From Plutella xylostella (Eukaryota > Arthropoda > Insecta > Lepidoptera > Plutellidae), in contig NC_064009.1 of assembly GCF_932276165.1 (NCBI RefSeq), positions 6,572,001 through 6,636,000 of the forward strand: a stretch of 64,000 bases of DNA. Reading direction: 5' to 3'. Each line of letters begins with the position of its first letter. Position 1 is the first letter of the stretch. The notes below the pieces were generated by a model, which was given only the letters and a program-made list of their open reading frames with translations, had not been told where the DNA came from and ran no database searches. The translations under genes were made by a program, and so were the position numbers. Shown in pieces: positions 13,090 through 22,835 of the stretch.

Positions 13090-13124
13090 AAAATTACGAG
13101 TATAGTTGCGCGGGCGCATCCCAT
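13090..13124 (-). CDS. Possible first coding exon fragment (minus)
   Basis: On the minus strand ATG at 13124-13122 opens MGCARATILVI and two further bases, then meets GTAAGTACC, a consensus donor. The short hydrophobic stretch ATILVI could start a signal peptide or anchor, and the MGC start could be acylated, but eleven codons cannot establish either. The ATG has G at +4. Listed because it sits at the edge of the CpG block on the opposite strand to the 13435 donor. Confidence 0.15.
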
Positions 13125-13314
13125 CAATAGAGACTGCGCCGCGACCCGGCGCGCCCGCCCGCCCGCCGCCGCCGCCCGCCCAGTGTTATGACACGAGACC
13201 GTCGCTTCTAATCCTTGAGTTATCACCGTTCGTGTTGTAACTTGTAATTGATATTTCTTAGTCAAACAGTGCTGTGAGTAAACAAACGGAGTGTCGCGAC
13301 CGGTCGGTGAACAA

Positions 13315-13413
13315 ATGTCGGCCGAGCAAACAGTGGATAAACAGTTTTTTCGAAGCATTTTTGAGTATTTTTCTAATTGCTTCTTCTGTGTTGGATGCTG
13401 TGGAGTTTTTTAG
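13315..13413 (+). CDS. 32-codon small open frame in putative 5' exon
   Basis: An ATG at 13315 opens 32 codons (MSAEQTVDKQ... ending CCGVF) and stops at 13411-13413, 21 bp before the GTGAGT donor at 13435. If the region is a transcribed first exon this would be an upstream open reading frame in the 5' leader rather than the main product. The sequence is not recognised and carries no motif. It could equally be chance. Confidence 0.2.
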   Translation: MSAEQTVDKQFFRSIFEYFSNCFFCVGCCGVF

Positions 13414-13435
13414 TGTTCAGCTGGTTAATAAGTGG

Positions 13436-14544
13436 TGAGTTTTGTGCCTAATGATTTATTTATCATTTTGTGCTTAAATCTTTAAACGAATATGCATATA
13501 CGTGAGTATATGACCTGCATAATGGAATAAGTACATAGTTTTATGAATAAATAAAATATGAAATTACATGGTACAAATCACACCTTTACAAACTCAAAGA
13601 ATACCTACCTATAGTTAACAGTGTATATGACAGTGAAGAATAATAATTATGTTCACACTAAATTACTCCAATTCCCCAACTATTTCTCACTATCCATTAA
13701 CCGCAAACAAACCGAAGGAGCATTCTAGAACGCTCCCGTATAAGGCTGTTTTCACACCTGCGTTTTTCTCGGAAGCTGCTCGCCTAATGAGCGTCTACGC
13801 CGAACTGGCTGCGAGCAAACACGCTGTGGGCACAGTGCACTCCGGTAGCCGCCTCACTGTTTGTCGTCTACCTGCTAATTAATGACGGCGCGGTGTGTGC
13901 ACAGCCTTATTACTCAGTCGTCAAATCTTACGGGTCACGATTTCTAAATGCCGCAACGAGCCGCGTCTTTTTTTTCCTTGCTTATGTACTGAGAAATTTA
14001 ATGCTGAATTCTAGACCAATGTTTAAAAAAAATAGGCGAAGTACCTCTAATTGTAATCGGATTTAAGTAAGTAGGTACTATCGGGGAAAAGATTTCGTTC
14101 GCAACTTGCGGTGCAAAGGAGTTTGTTTTTGTATAGAAGTCACGATTTCAACACACTAATAACTAGTAGACTAAAATAATTTTGTCTAAAATTCCACTCC
14201 GGCTAAAATTCAGGATGACCCATAGTAAAAATCCTGATCCTCAGTATACTTATAATACCTATAGGACGGTTTACTTTACCAGCGATATTTTACTGTTTCT
14301 TTTCAAATCCATTTAATTTAAAACACGTGTTTATAAAGCTAAAATTTACAATGCCCACCAGTCTGCGCTGCATTCCCTAATGACACACTAGGCGAATTTG
14401 TAGGCTAATTAATAGCACGAATGTCTGAGCTCGATGTCTATAATAAGGAGTTACCATACGGAATTGTGTACGTACCCTAATTTATGCACAATTAATATTA
14501 AGTGCTGTTAATGAAAGCGCATTGCGACTGCTTCTATTATACAG
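13436..14544. other. Noncoding interval
   Basis: No coding or repeat feature is recognised. A 77-codon frame at 13649-13882 lacks any motif or splice context and is treated as chance. Confidence 0.45.
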
Positions 14545-14669
14545 TCAGCTGCATAAGTAGCTAAACACTTTTGTACCTTGTCAATCTGAAACCGATATCG
14601 ATTCATTGATACATTGACGGTTCGTCAGTTTGACAAGGTACAGAAGTGTATAGCTACTTATGCAGCTGA
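14545..14669. mobile_element. Palindromic MITE with 40-bp arms
   Basis: Arm TCAGCTGCATAAGTAGCTAA... (14545-14584) and its reverse complement (14630-14669) match at 38 of 40 positions around a 45-bp core. Short length, long inverted repeats and lack of coding sequence indicate a fold-back MITE. No other copy of this family was noticed in the window. Confidence 0.75.
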
Positions 14670-15179
14670 CCGTACTATACCATCATAAGAATAATATGCG
14701 TTAGAATATGGAAAGAAATCTAGACGAATCCCATAATAAACATTGCTACTAACAAAGTATGGAATATGCCAAATAAATGAATCATTATAATTATAAATGT
14801 TGTGCATTCATATTTTGTTGCATATTGCTAAAGTACCTACATACTTATTTTACTAAACTGATAAGCAATGATATTATGTACAAATCTAAAAGTGATTTAA
14901 AAAAGTACAAATTTAACTTTAAACGCGAAAAGCTTCGAGAACAAAGCATAAATCGTGAACGTTTGGAACCAGCAATCCACACCACTGCACCTATTAGTCA
15001 GACTAATTTGAATACAAAATTCATGGCTACTTTCAATACAATGTTATATATCATTACTGTGCCCATTTAGCCTCGCACCCGCGCTCTATAATTACATACT
15101 AGGAAAAATGGAACTTAAAGAAACGCGATGGAAACTAATGGTCTGAAACTAAATTTTAATTAGTGTCGCGTTTTACGAA
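14670..15179. other. Noncoding interval
   Basis: AT-rich. A 97-codon frame at 14777-15070 is lysine- and asparagine-rich, as expected of AT-rich noncoding DNA, and shows no domain, splice or Kozak support. Confidence 0.5.
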
Positions 15180-16330
15180 ATAAAAGTGATTACAAAAATA
15201 AAGCGACAGGCGAGTGCGAGGTGTCGTGTGCACTAATCACCCCCTTACTCGTGTTCGACAATCTACGGCATAATAATTATGTGTACGTTTAGGCGCCTCC
15301 ACCGGCCTCACTGGGCTTTCACCCCGCAGTGTAATTTTGGAAATTAAAAACGGTAAGCCTCAATCGCCCGGCCCGTAATATTTTAATGATGGATTAAGCT
15401 CGCGTTTTGATGGCGATCGATCTGTTCGGCCGCAACCACTAATTATTCCTTATCGCTGTACGTGTGGCGAACACGATTACTTATTGATCATAGAACAATT
15501 AAGTAGAATCGATTTTGTTTGTTGAAGTTGGAGAAAATTGTTTTAGCTCGACTTTTAATCGGCGGCGTTTTGTTTTGTTCGTTAATCGATTCTCCGTATT
15601 TGAATTCAGTGAGGCATTTTTCTTTGTTGACTCGCCCAGTAATTTGTGATGTTAGTCAAATATTCAATATAAAATTACACTAGCATTAACGCGTTATACC
15701 GTTTCCGTAATAAGAGTGCATGGGCATTGATATCTGCGCAAATGTTGTAAGTCAAAGTACTAGGCGATCAGGGGATCATAACAGAGCGGCAGTAAAAGTC
15801 AGGTCTATTGTTAAAGTCAAACAACTGCGGCGGGGCCGGCGAGTAATTGGCGCAGGGCAGCCCGGGGCGTCAGCAACACCTCGGAACGTATCAAACCGTT
15901 TTAATAATGAGCCGGGCCAAGATCGTGAAACAATAAATTGCAAAGCTTGGAGGCTTCGTGTCCGAGACAGCTATCTGAGCCGAGCATTATGCATCTCGTG
16001 TTCCTGCTACGGAGATAGTCGGCTATCATCTGCGAGATTGATAGGAGAATAGCCCCCCGGCGGCGACCGGCCGAGCTGCGCCGCGCAAACTTCATTAGGG
16101 CAGGCGCCAATTATGAAATCATTAGAGTTACATTAAAGTTGCCTGAACTTTGTTGTTGCTTATCGGTCGATCGCCCCAAATTAGCTGGGCCTGATTCCTG
16201 GAAGTTCCTTAATTAAGAAAGTATGATTAACAAAAGGCAATCACGAAAACAAAAGTGTTATCACGGGACGCGGAGAAAGAACATTGATCATAGGGAGCAA
16301 ACAAAGGGCAGACGAAATTAATAAATTATC
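15180..16330. promoter_or_regulatory. Long candidate conserved regulatory block
   Basis: For about 1.1 kb base composition departs from the AT-rich norm, with many CpGs (CGGCGGGGCCGGCGAG-like words near 15830, CCCCCCGGCGGCGACCGG near 16055). These alternate with TAAT cores (ACTAATTATTCC, GCCAATTATGAAATC, CTTAATTAAG), GATA-type and fork-head-like AAACAA words. No frame in it shows splice sites or a recognisable protein: the 110-codon + frame at 15720-16052 and its antisense partner look like open frames by chance in GC-richer DNA. It resembles clustered enhancers of developmental loci. A coding or RNA role cannot be excluded. Confidence 0.35.
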
Positions 16331-16532
16331 AGCGTTGGGGGTAATGTGGGAATGTGGGGGGAGACAATAAACAAGTTGATGTTTGTTTTCTCAGCTAATG
16401 AATGACGCGGAGCATGTGTTGTGGCGGAGATGATGGAACTTTGACAAATAAAAACACTTATGTTTGCATTGTTTCTCTGACCCTATGATGGTTAACGTGC
16501 GAAAAACGTGTTGTTCGTATAACCTGTATGTA

Positions 16533-17472
16533 CAGTGTGTCCAGTAGGAAAATTCACTTTTCATATTTGAACTACGCAGCAACGGTTAGCCCGAGGAAGT
16601 CAAGAGGGGTCTCAATCGACGCGTCAGGAGTGCGGGTTTGACCTAGCTAATATGGAGCTTTGGACCGGAGCGCAACGTGCTTTTGCTGTTGAAGCTCGCT
16701 TTAGAGGTGGTGATTCGTGCGCTGCTGCGCTTTGGAAATTTTGATCTCAATACAATATTCGCCCAAAAAAAGGATACCCAAATTGTAAACATTTTGAAAA
16801 AGTGGATTAAAAAGGCCAGTGAAGCTGGTTCTACCATTAATCAATCCATTTTGGGCTGCACACCTACTGAGCCAAGCATGCTGTACCCATCAGGAAAATG
16901 TGCACTGAGTAAACGATTAGGCGTTTTTTTTTATAATGAGAATGGCCATGCTTTGACGGTCAATTCGGAGCGATATAAGATTATAATTGAATTTTTATTG
17001 CTCCTATTGTAAGTACAAATCACCTTATAACAGAAAAACACGATTTTAACAGGATAGGACCACTTTTCATACCTCCAGGGAGTCAATGGCCACGGTTAGG
17101 GCACTTTTTCCACAAAAATTGATACCGACTTTAGGAGACATCTGCAGGTCACCCGACCTCACTTCATGCTATTATTTTCTCTAAGGCTATGTAAATTCAA
17201 AAGTGTATTCAAACAAACTACGAAAATTAGCGACTCTGAAAGAAAATATTCGGCAGTAAATAAAAAATATCTCCCAGCAACTCTGTAAGAGTTTTTTGGC
17301 AAATTTACGTGTTTGATTAGAAGAGTGCGTACGATGAGATGGTAAACAATTAGACAAAAAAATGAAACCCGCTGAGTTTCTTAATATTTCCATATTAAAT
17401 ACATTTTGGTATTCATTAATTTAGTATTCTTTTTCTTGAATCGAAAAGTGAACTTTCCTACTGGACACCCTG
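16533..17472 (+). mobile_element. Decayed mariner-like DNA transposon
   Basis: Terminal inverted repeats CAGTGTGTCCAGTAGGAAAA (left) and the complement of CTTTCCTACTGGACACCCTG (right, ending 17472) agree at about 27 of 29 positions. TA flanks both ends (16531-16532, 17473-17474), the Tc1/mariner target duplication. At 940 bp it is shorter than a full element because the middle of the transposase gene is lost. The contained gene is broken (see the next entry). The element is therefore an old, inactive relic. Confidence 0.85.
16652..17360 (+). pseudogene. Mariner-like (DUF4817-type) transposase relic
   Basis: Pieces of one transposase lie in order in three frames. The N-terminal part from ATG 16652 reads MELWTGAQRAFAVEARFRGG, the helix-turn-helix start typical of DUF4817-type arthropod mariner relatives. 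It is followed in a second frame (about 16764-16880) by a stretch with ILKKWIKKASEAGST. A jump then leads to NGHALTVNSERYK (about 16941-16980), which belongs to the catalytic half. A third frame from 17050 carries QDRTTFHTSRESM, LGDICRSPDLT and SKVYSNKLRKL, equivalent to the QDGAT and SPDLT catalytic blocks. Four stops interrupt this last piece and one interrupts the first. The region between the DNA-binding part and the first catalytic aspartate is deleted. Recognition is from family knowledge, and it cannot make active enzyme. Confidence 0.8.
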
Positions 17473-17765
17473 TATTAACTAACCCAACACAGGGCTTGCT
17501 ATTTCAACCAAAGTCACTGACTCACTTAGAAGAAGAACACTTTCCAAGTATATTATTATTTTTCATATTTCGAGACTTTGTCCCCCTACTCCTTTCAGAG
17601 CATATTTTTCTTCATTAACCTGTAAGTAACCGGAATTTTCCCTGTCCATTAAGTCGAGTCTAATCGGGGGTAGGACATTATCAGATTCCGTCACACTTTG
17701 GGTAATTTGGACTAGCACTAGGGATGTGCCTGGGGGAGGCCTAAAGTTGTTTTTTAGCAGAAGTG

Positions 17766-17892
17766 TAAGGGTGTCTTGCACAACAAAGTTAATCAAAATT
17801 AAATCTATGACCTCTTGCTCTGACATTATACTGTCAGAGCAAGAGACAAACTATTTAATTTTATTTCACTTTGTTGTGCAAGACGCCCTTAA
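17766..17892. mobile_element. Fold-back MITE
   Basis: Outer arms AAGGGTGTCTTGCACAACAA and TTGTTGTGCAAGACGCCCTT pair, and an inner palindrome centred near 17829 (CTCTTGCTCTGACA against TGTCAGAGCAAGAG) pairs again. The element is almost entirely hairpin, with no coding content. Two small open frames that cross it are artefacts of the inverted repeat. Confidence 0.7.
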
Positions 17893-19059
17893 TCTCAGTT
17901 TTCAATTACCTAAATCTTTTTTAATAGTAAAATAAAGTTATAATCACGTTTGTGTGTAAGAAATTTTGCGAAGGTGTTATTATCCAGCCGATACTTTGTT
18001 GCTCACGTGATTTTTACTACATAATATACTTAATATGTAATTATTGTAATATTTTTTTTCGAATTTTTTTGTAATCCTTACAGCAAAAGTTTTTCAAAAT
18101 GACCTTATATCTTATTTTTTTGTAATAGGTAGGTATTTTCTACCACAACAGAACCGCGAAACGATACTGTTCCCGAGACGAAACCGGAAGTACGTCACAT
18201 CCTTACCTCGTACCCCCTAATGAGTCTCGACAACGCCAAGGCATTTATGAATATGAATACTTGAGGACATTATGGCCTCTTGATGGTTATGAATGCAATA
18301 ATCACAATGGATAAATTTGTTTCGGGTCAAGAAAAAGTAATCACTTTTAGTAGGTCGTTACGATAAAAGGTTAAATTTTATTTGGAAGTGATTTTTTACT
18401 TCTTACAGTATTCTAAATGTGTGTGTGTGTGTGTGTTTAAATATATACCTATTCAATAATTTTATTATTATCATCACCATCATTATCATAAGCTATATCA
18501 ATTATGTCAAGTGTCAGTTTATAAAATAGCAAGTCAGTGCTACTTCTTTCAATCTCGTTATCTACTTTAGTTTAAATACTTTAGCCGGGTTCTAAAATTC
18601 TATAAATATTTAATGTCTTAATCTTAGGTCGTAAAGCCACTTTACAATGTCACATTGACTATTATGATAGTCATTTATAATATTAAAAAAATAATAGCCC
18701 CGCAGTGCTAAAAAATATTATTCCTAACACAAGGAAAATATTCACAAACACAAAACTAATTCTGTCATCGACGGAATAATATCATAACGGAACCATGAAA
18801 ACTTTATGCGACTGAAAAGTATCACTCGAATAGCAATTAAAACATTCTCAAAATATATCGTCCAAACGCAATATCATACAGTAATAACATTAAAACATAA
18901 AGTGTGGCAGATGCGCCAATATTCTATTATTACTGGCTTTTCGACGCGAACCAAACGCATTCCCGACTATTTCTAAATATCCATGATGAATCATTAAATA
19001 ATAAAATCTAAAGCATACTTAATGCGTAACAACACAGGAATCTATTCATATCTTCGTAT
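17893..19059. other. Noncoding interval with (GT)n run
   Basis: AT-rich anonymous DNA. A GT dinucleotide microsatellite occupies about 18418-18437. A dense run of trinucleotide-like ATTATCATCACC words follows near 18470. Confidence 0.5.
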
Positions 19060-19680
19060 TAGCCGGTACATGCCGCCGTTAATCAGTTCTAGCCTCATGT
19101 AGCCCCGGTCCGACGCAAAACGAATCCCATACATCAATGGATGAACTAATGAGGACGGGTAAACATAATGCCAATGTGTTTGTTTCGATTGTAACAATAA
19201 GTGTGAACCAGCCAGGATGCTAAACAATTTAAAAACAAAAACAAACGCCATAGATTGGGTCGCAGTTTGAATTTGGAACAGTTACGGTCTGACATATGGT
19301 GGACTATAAATATGGCGGGTCTAGTTAGCGCGCTCATTGGTTTTCAACGTCCGTTTTGTTACGGACGTCTGGCGAGATATTTTAATGTGTACAACTTATT
19401 AGCCTGGAATATTAGATCGTTTGATGCATGAAGTACTACTTTGTTAAAGTTGGCTGCGGCCAGCGGGATTATTTGCAGGCGTAAATTAGATTCACGTGTG
19501 GTTTTAATGCAGATTGTGAGTGCTCCGGTTCTGCGCGGATAATCTTCGGCCGAGGGATCAGGGAACATGATTCATAATGCGCGTTTCTATTGTCGGCTGC
19601 AAACTGCTATCGGAAGAGTTATGCAATCAATGTTCCATTTTCGCGATGAATTATGTCGTCTGCTTGATTATTATTACTGG
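19060..19680. promoter_or_regulatory. Candidate conserved noncoding block
   Basis: CpG-containing words (GCGCGCTCATTGG, GTTACGGACGTC, CTGCGCGGATAATC) alternate with homeodomain- and CCAAT-like sites over some 600 bp. No frame has splice support. Composition suggests regulatory DNA. Inference. Confidence 0.25.
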
Positions 19681-20031
19681 TTTTTACTACCCAAATAGAA
19701 TAATAGGTATAGAATCTGACTGCACATAAAACATGAGAACAAATAATTTAGGTAGCTTGTAATAATACTTGCGTAGCTAAACTTTAATAATAAATAGCTG
19801 AATGTACCTACGCCTACACAATGAAACAGCTATTTATCTTTAGCTATTGATGAGGAAAGATTCATAATCACAATAAGTTTGCAAGAAGCTTTTTATAAAT
19901 ATTTTGATTAAAACACCAAGTGCAAGACGGACTTGCACAAGAAGGGTGTTCAATTATACATATACCGTAACGTAAGCCTATCCTCAACCTCATAATGCTA
20001 TTAGGTATGTATATCTAGTTAATATAGTATA

Positions 20032-20110
20032 CAGGGTGTCACAAAAGTCAAAGTCATGACTTGGAGGGCTCATGAGTGACCAGAATATTGAATTTCGACC
20101 TTAGTAAAAA
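20032..20110 (+). mobile_element. Solo mariner-type transposon end
   Basis: TA followed by CAGGGTGTCACAAAAGTCAA resembles the termini of the TA-inserting elements elsewhere in the window. A matching right end (GACACCCTG) was not found downstream, so this is probably a truncated copy. Confidence 0.35.
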
Positions 20111-21171
20111 TAATTTCAGGCTGCAGAAAACAATTCTGAAATTTGTATAGGCTATACTTGTTGATATCCTGTAGTTTAAAACAATTCAACGATAGTGAAT
20201 AATTAAAACAAACCTTCTTAATTAAGGCCGACAAACAAATAATTTCCTCTTCTCTTTATGAATGTACTGCAAGATAAATAAAATGTGAATGAATCTCTAG
20301 AGCTGCCCTATACATACATGGAGGCGTACTCTAACACCAGTTACATATTGTTTAAACTCCAGCTAGTACTCAAAACTGAGATATTTTACTCTCAATCCAA
20401 CCAACCACTGTTTAGAACAACAATGACGAATAGAACTCATTTAATCATAAAGAAAATGTCCCAATTGTTACAAAGAAACCACATTCCAGGTAAACATTAA
20501 ACATGATCGATCAGGTCCATATTTTTCCTGTTTACCAAATATTTAAGTAACAGCAATAAGTCAGGCAGTAAAATAATTCAAATGTGAAATTTCATGAACG
20601 CTCATAATGAACTTGGCAGTCGACCAACGAACGTCTTATTTTCGATTTGGAATCTGGACCGATTTTTTATTGCAACACTTTGGAATTAGTGTTATTATGG
20701 TTTTCCACAATGACGATTGTCAGAATGGATACTGATAGGTGGTGGTACTGGTGGTAGGTGAACCAACCCCTGACAAAACCTCGCCAGAGTTTAAAAATGC
20801 TAACTTTAAGGAATATTACTAATTTATCTCTATGGTGACCCCATAATAGCTTTTCAACATACCAAATAAAGTGTCCAAATTGTAACTGTTGTTGAAAATT
20901 TATAAAAATCGATAGAAAACGTAAAGCCTTTGCTAACAGGATGAGGAAGTTCGTGGACAAAGCAAACTTTTAATACTTATGTGATAAAGGTCTAGTTTCT
21001 TAGTAACATAAATTTACACAAACATTATACTGTACTTACCTATATAAGCATGGACTTGAGTTTACTCGCCGACACACGTACAGGCATTACATGTAAAAAG
21101 TAACAAAATACAAAATGAGAGCACGAAATCAAAGATCCCATCAAAAACAATACTTGTCAAAAAAAAATTTT
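20111..21171. other. Noncoding interval
   Basis: No feature can be supported. The 97-codon minus frame at 20667-20960 has no recognisable motif. Confidence 0.45.
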
Positions 21172-21572
21172 ACTCGGGTTGGTGGGCACTACCGTGCCCC
21201 CAAATATTTTAGTTTTTCCTTGGTTCATACACCAAACACTACTTATATTCCAAATTTGAAGCTTCTAGGTCTGCTAGAAGTGCCTTAGAATTTTTATGAT
21301 CGGTGAGTGAGTGAGTGAGTGAGTCAGTGACAAAATTAAGAAACTTTGACCCGTTATAATTCTTAAACTACTGTTTGAAATTTAATGAAATTTTAAATAT
21401 ACCGTGTCTTTACAATGCCTGCATGGTTATTGAAAATTCAGTCTTCTAGTTTTATCCACAACGAAGTTACAGGGGGTCGAAAATGGCCTGAATTGTTTCG
21501 AGAAAAGGCTGGTACGGCCGTGCCGCTTTTTTGCTCGACTTGGTGGGGGCACTGCCGTGCCCCCAGATGTGT
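21172..21572 (+). repeat. Dispersed repeat with GC palindromic ends, copy 1
   Basis: The repeat begins CTCGGGTTGGTGGGCACTAC and ends GGGGGCACTGCCGTGCCCCC, a perfect 20-bp palindrome. The interior has a (GTGA)n run at 21303-21323 and a conserved stretch around TACAGGGGGTCGAAAATGGC. The same sequence, inverted and 13.4 kb away, is at 34961-35262. It has no coding content. It is probably a non-autonomous mobile element of unassigned class. Confidence 0.7.
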
Positions 21573-22269
21573 GGGTCAATTAAAATGATACCTACTTTAA
21601 CCGGACTTTTCAAATAAAATGGTTACCATAGCACGTGGCTTTCGCAATTTAATAGCATACCAATCTGAAAAATTTCTTTTGGCACAAATACCATCGTGAT
21701 CGTGGCATCACAATAATAATGATTGATACTCCTCACCTAAAACCTCGTAAATACTTATAGATTTATTTTTGTGACTCGCATCAATTTTATTACAACTACT
21801 CTTATATTTCTGTTCTCATTTATAGTTTACACTCCAAAGTTTTTTTTTACGATTCAAATAGTTCTGTTTATTTTTGTTTTTAATTAGGTACTACAGGCGT
21901 AGGCCGGAATAGTGTTGACGAAAAAAGATCATCTGAATTATGAGTGCTGAGCTGTTTTTTGATTTTATGCTCTTCAAATATTCTCCTAATTTTGATTTAA
22001 GCACCTCTTAGTGTCCTCTTAAATGTGCGAAAAGTGAAATTTTATTTCAGTAGATTTCAATTGGATTAAGAAAGACTAATGTATTGCATCAACGATTTCA
22101 TATCTATAAGCGGGGCAGTAAATAAATTCAAATGTTTGTTCATAAGACTGTAATTAGTGCAATAAATTATTCTAATTTTGATTCTACAAATTGAAAACAA
22201 TATTTGTATTAGCAATATCGGAGATAAAATAATGATAAGTTATAGCTGAATCTTCATGTCGATTCTGCA
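21573..22269. other. Noncoding interval
   Basis: AT-rich, nothing recognised. Confidence 0.5.
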
Positions 22270-22630
22270 ATGACATCACGCGCCGAACCACGGTTCCATT
22301 AGGGACTAATGAGAGTATAGCTCGCGCATCCGACACAAGGATACGATCCAATCAAACGCGCGAATGACTCAGTTCTGATGCGTCCGTAACGATCTTCGGA
22401 TGCGCTGAAGTGCCGTTCGGTGATTGTAAATATTTCTCTGTTTCAGAACGCGTCCGAAATTAGAATAGACGCGTGTTTCTAAAATCCCTTTGAAGATTAA
22501 ACACGCCCGCATTAGCGCTGGCAAATTACCCGCTGCAGAGATTGTATTAATTACGCGATCCGATCGCTCATTGTAAATATCGATATTTTTAGAACGCGCG
22601 AGTGGAGGAGCGCGTGCGTCGGTTTTTATC
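22270..22630. promoter_or_regulatory. CpG-rich block
   Basis: Words such as TCACGCGCCGAACC, ATTAATTACGCGATCCGATCG and GAACGCGCGAGTGGAGGAGC give a local CpG peak over about 350 bp. It contains TAAT cores and a TATCGATA-type word. No consensus splice donor or long frame accompanies it, so enhancer is preferred over exon. Inference from composition. Confidence 0.3.
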
Positions 22631-22754
22631 GCCTTAGATCTGTTACTTTTCCATCTTGTGGAATGGACATGTTACAGCAGTTGCTTCTACGGCTGAACTG
22701 TCTCTACTTTACCCGTGTTGTTAATTATAGTTATTTATTGTTCCTTATGAGAGT

Positions 22755-22835
22755 GAGTGTTGTGGCGCTCCTTGGGAGAGGCCTATGTCCAGCAGTGGAT
22801 GATTATTGGCTGATGATGATGATGATGATGATGAG
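22755..22835 (+). mobile_element. RTE-like LINE 3' end with (GAT)n tail
   Basis: GGGAGAGGCCTATGTCCAGC followed by AGTGGATGATTATTGGCTGATGATGATG is the characteristic 3' terminus of an abundant lepidopteran LINE family whose protein ends just upstream. Only the last 80 bp remain. A reverse-strand relative is at 33376-33446. Short open frames over the GAT run are not genes. Confidence 0.65.

Larger units (their letters stand above)
13090..13434. promoter_or_regulatory. CpG-rich block, possible bidirectional promoter
   Basis: The core at 13138-13182 is almost pure C/G (repeated CCCGCC and CCGCCG words), extreme for this window. On the + side the sequence runs through CpG words (GTCGCGACCGGTCGG) to a consensus splice donor GTGAGT at 13435. 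On the minus side a donor GTAAGT (13084-13089 on +) follows a short ATG frame. Divergent donors on either side of one CpG peak fit a bidirectional promoter with two first exons. No TATA box is evident. The longer minus-strand open frame through the block is a by-product of high GC. Confidence 0.4.

Noticed and set aside
14777..15070. 97-codon + frame
   Set aside because: Lys/Asn/Tyr/Ile-rich composition expected of AT-rich DNA; no start context or motif.
15720..16110. 110-codon + frame and 69-codon minus frame
   Set aside because: Overlapping frames on both strands in a GC-richer block, without splice sites or recognisable protein; more likely regulatory DNA.
18846..18866. miR-219-like word GTCCAAACGCAAT
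   Set aside because: The 5' part of the mature sequence does not match and no precursor hairpin surrounds it. A miR-1-like word at 4620 and a miR-276-like word at 48525 fail for the same reason.
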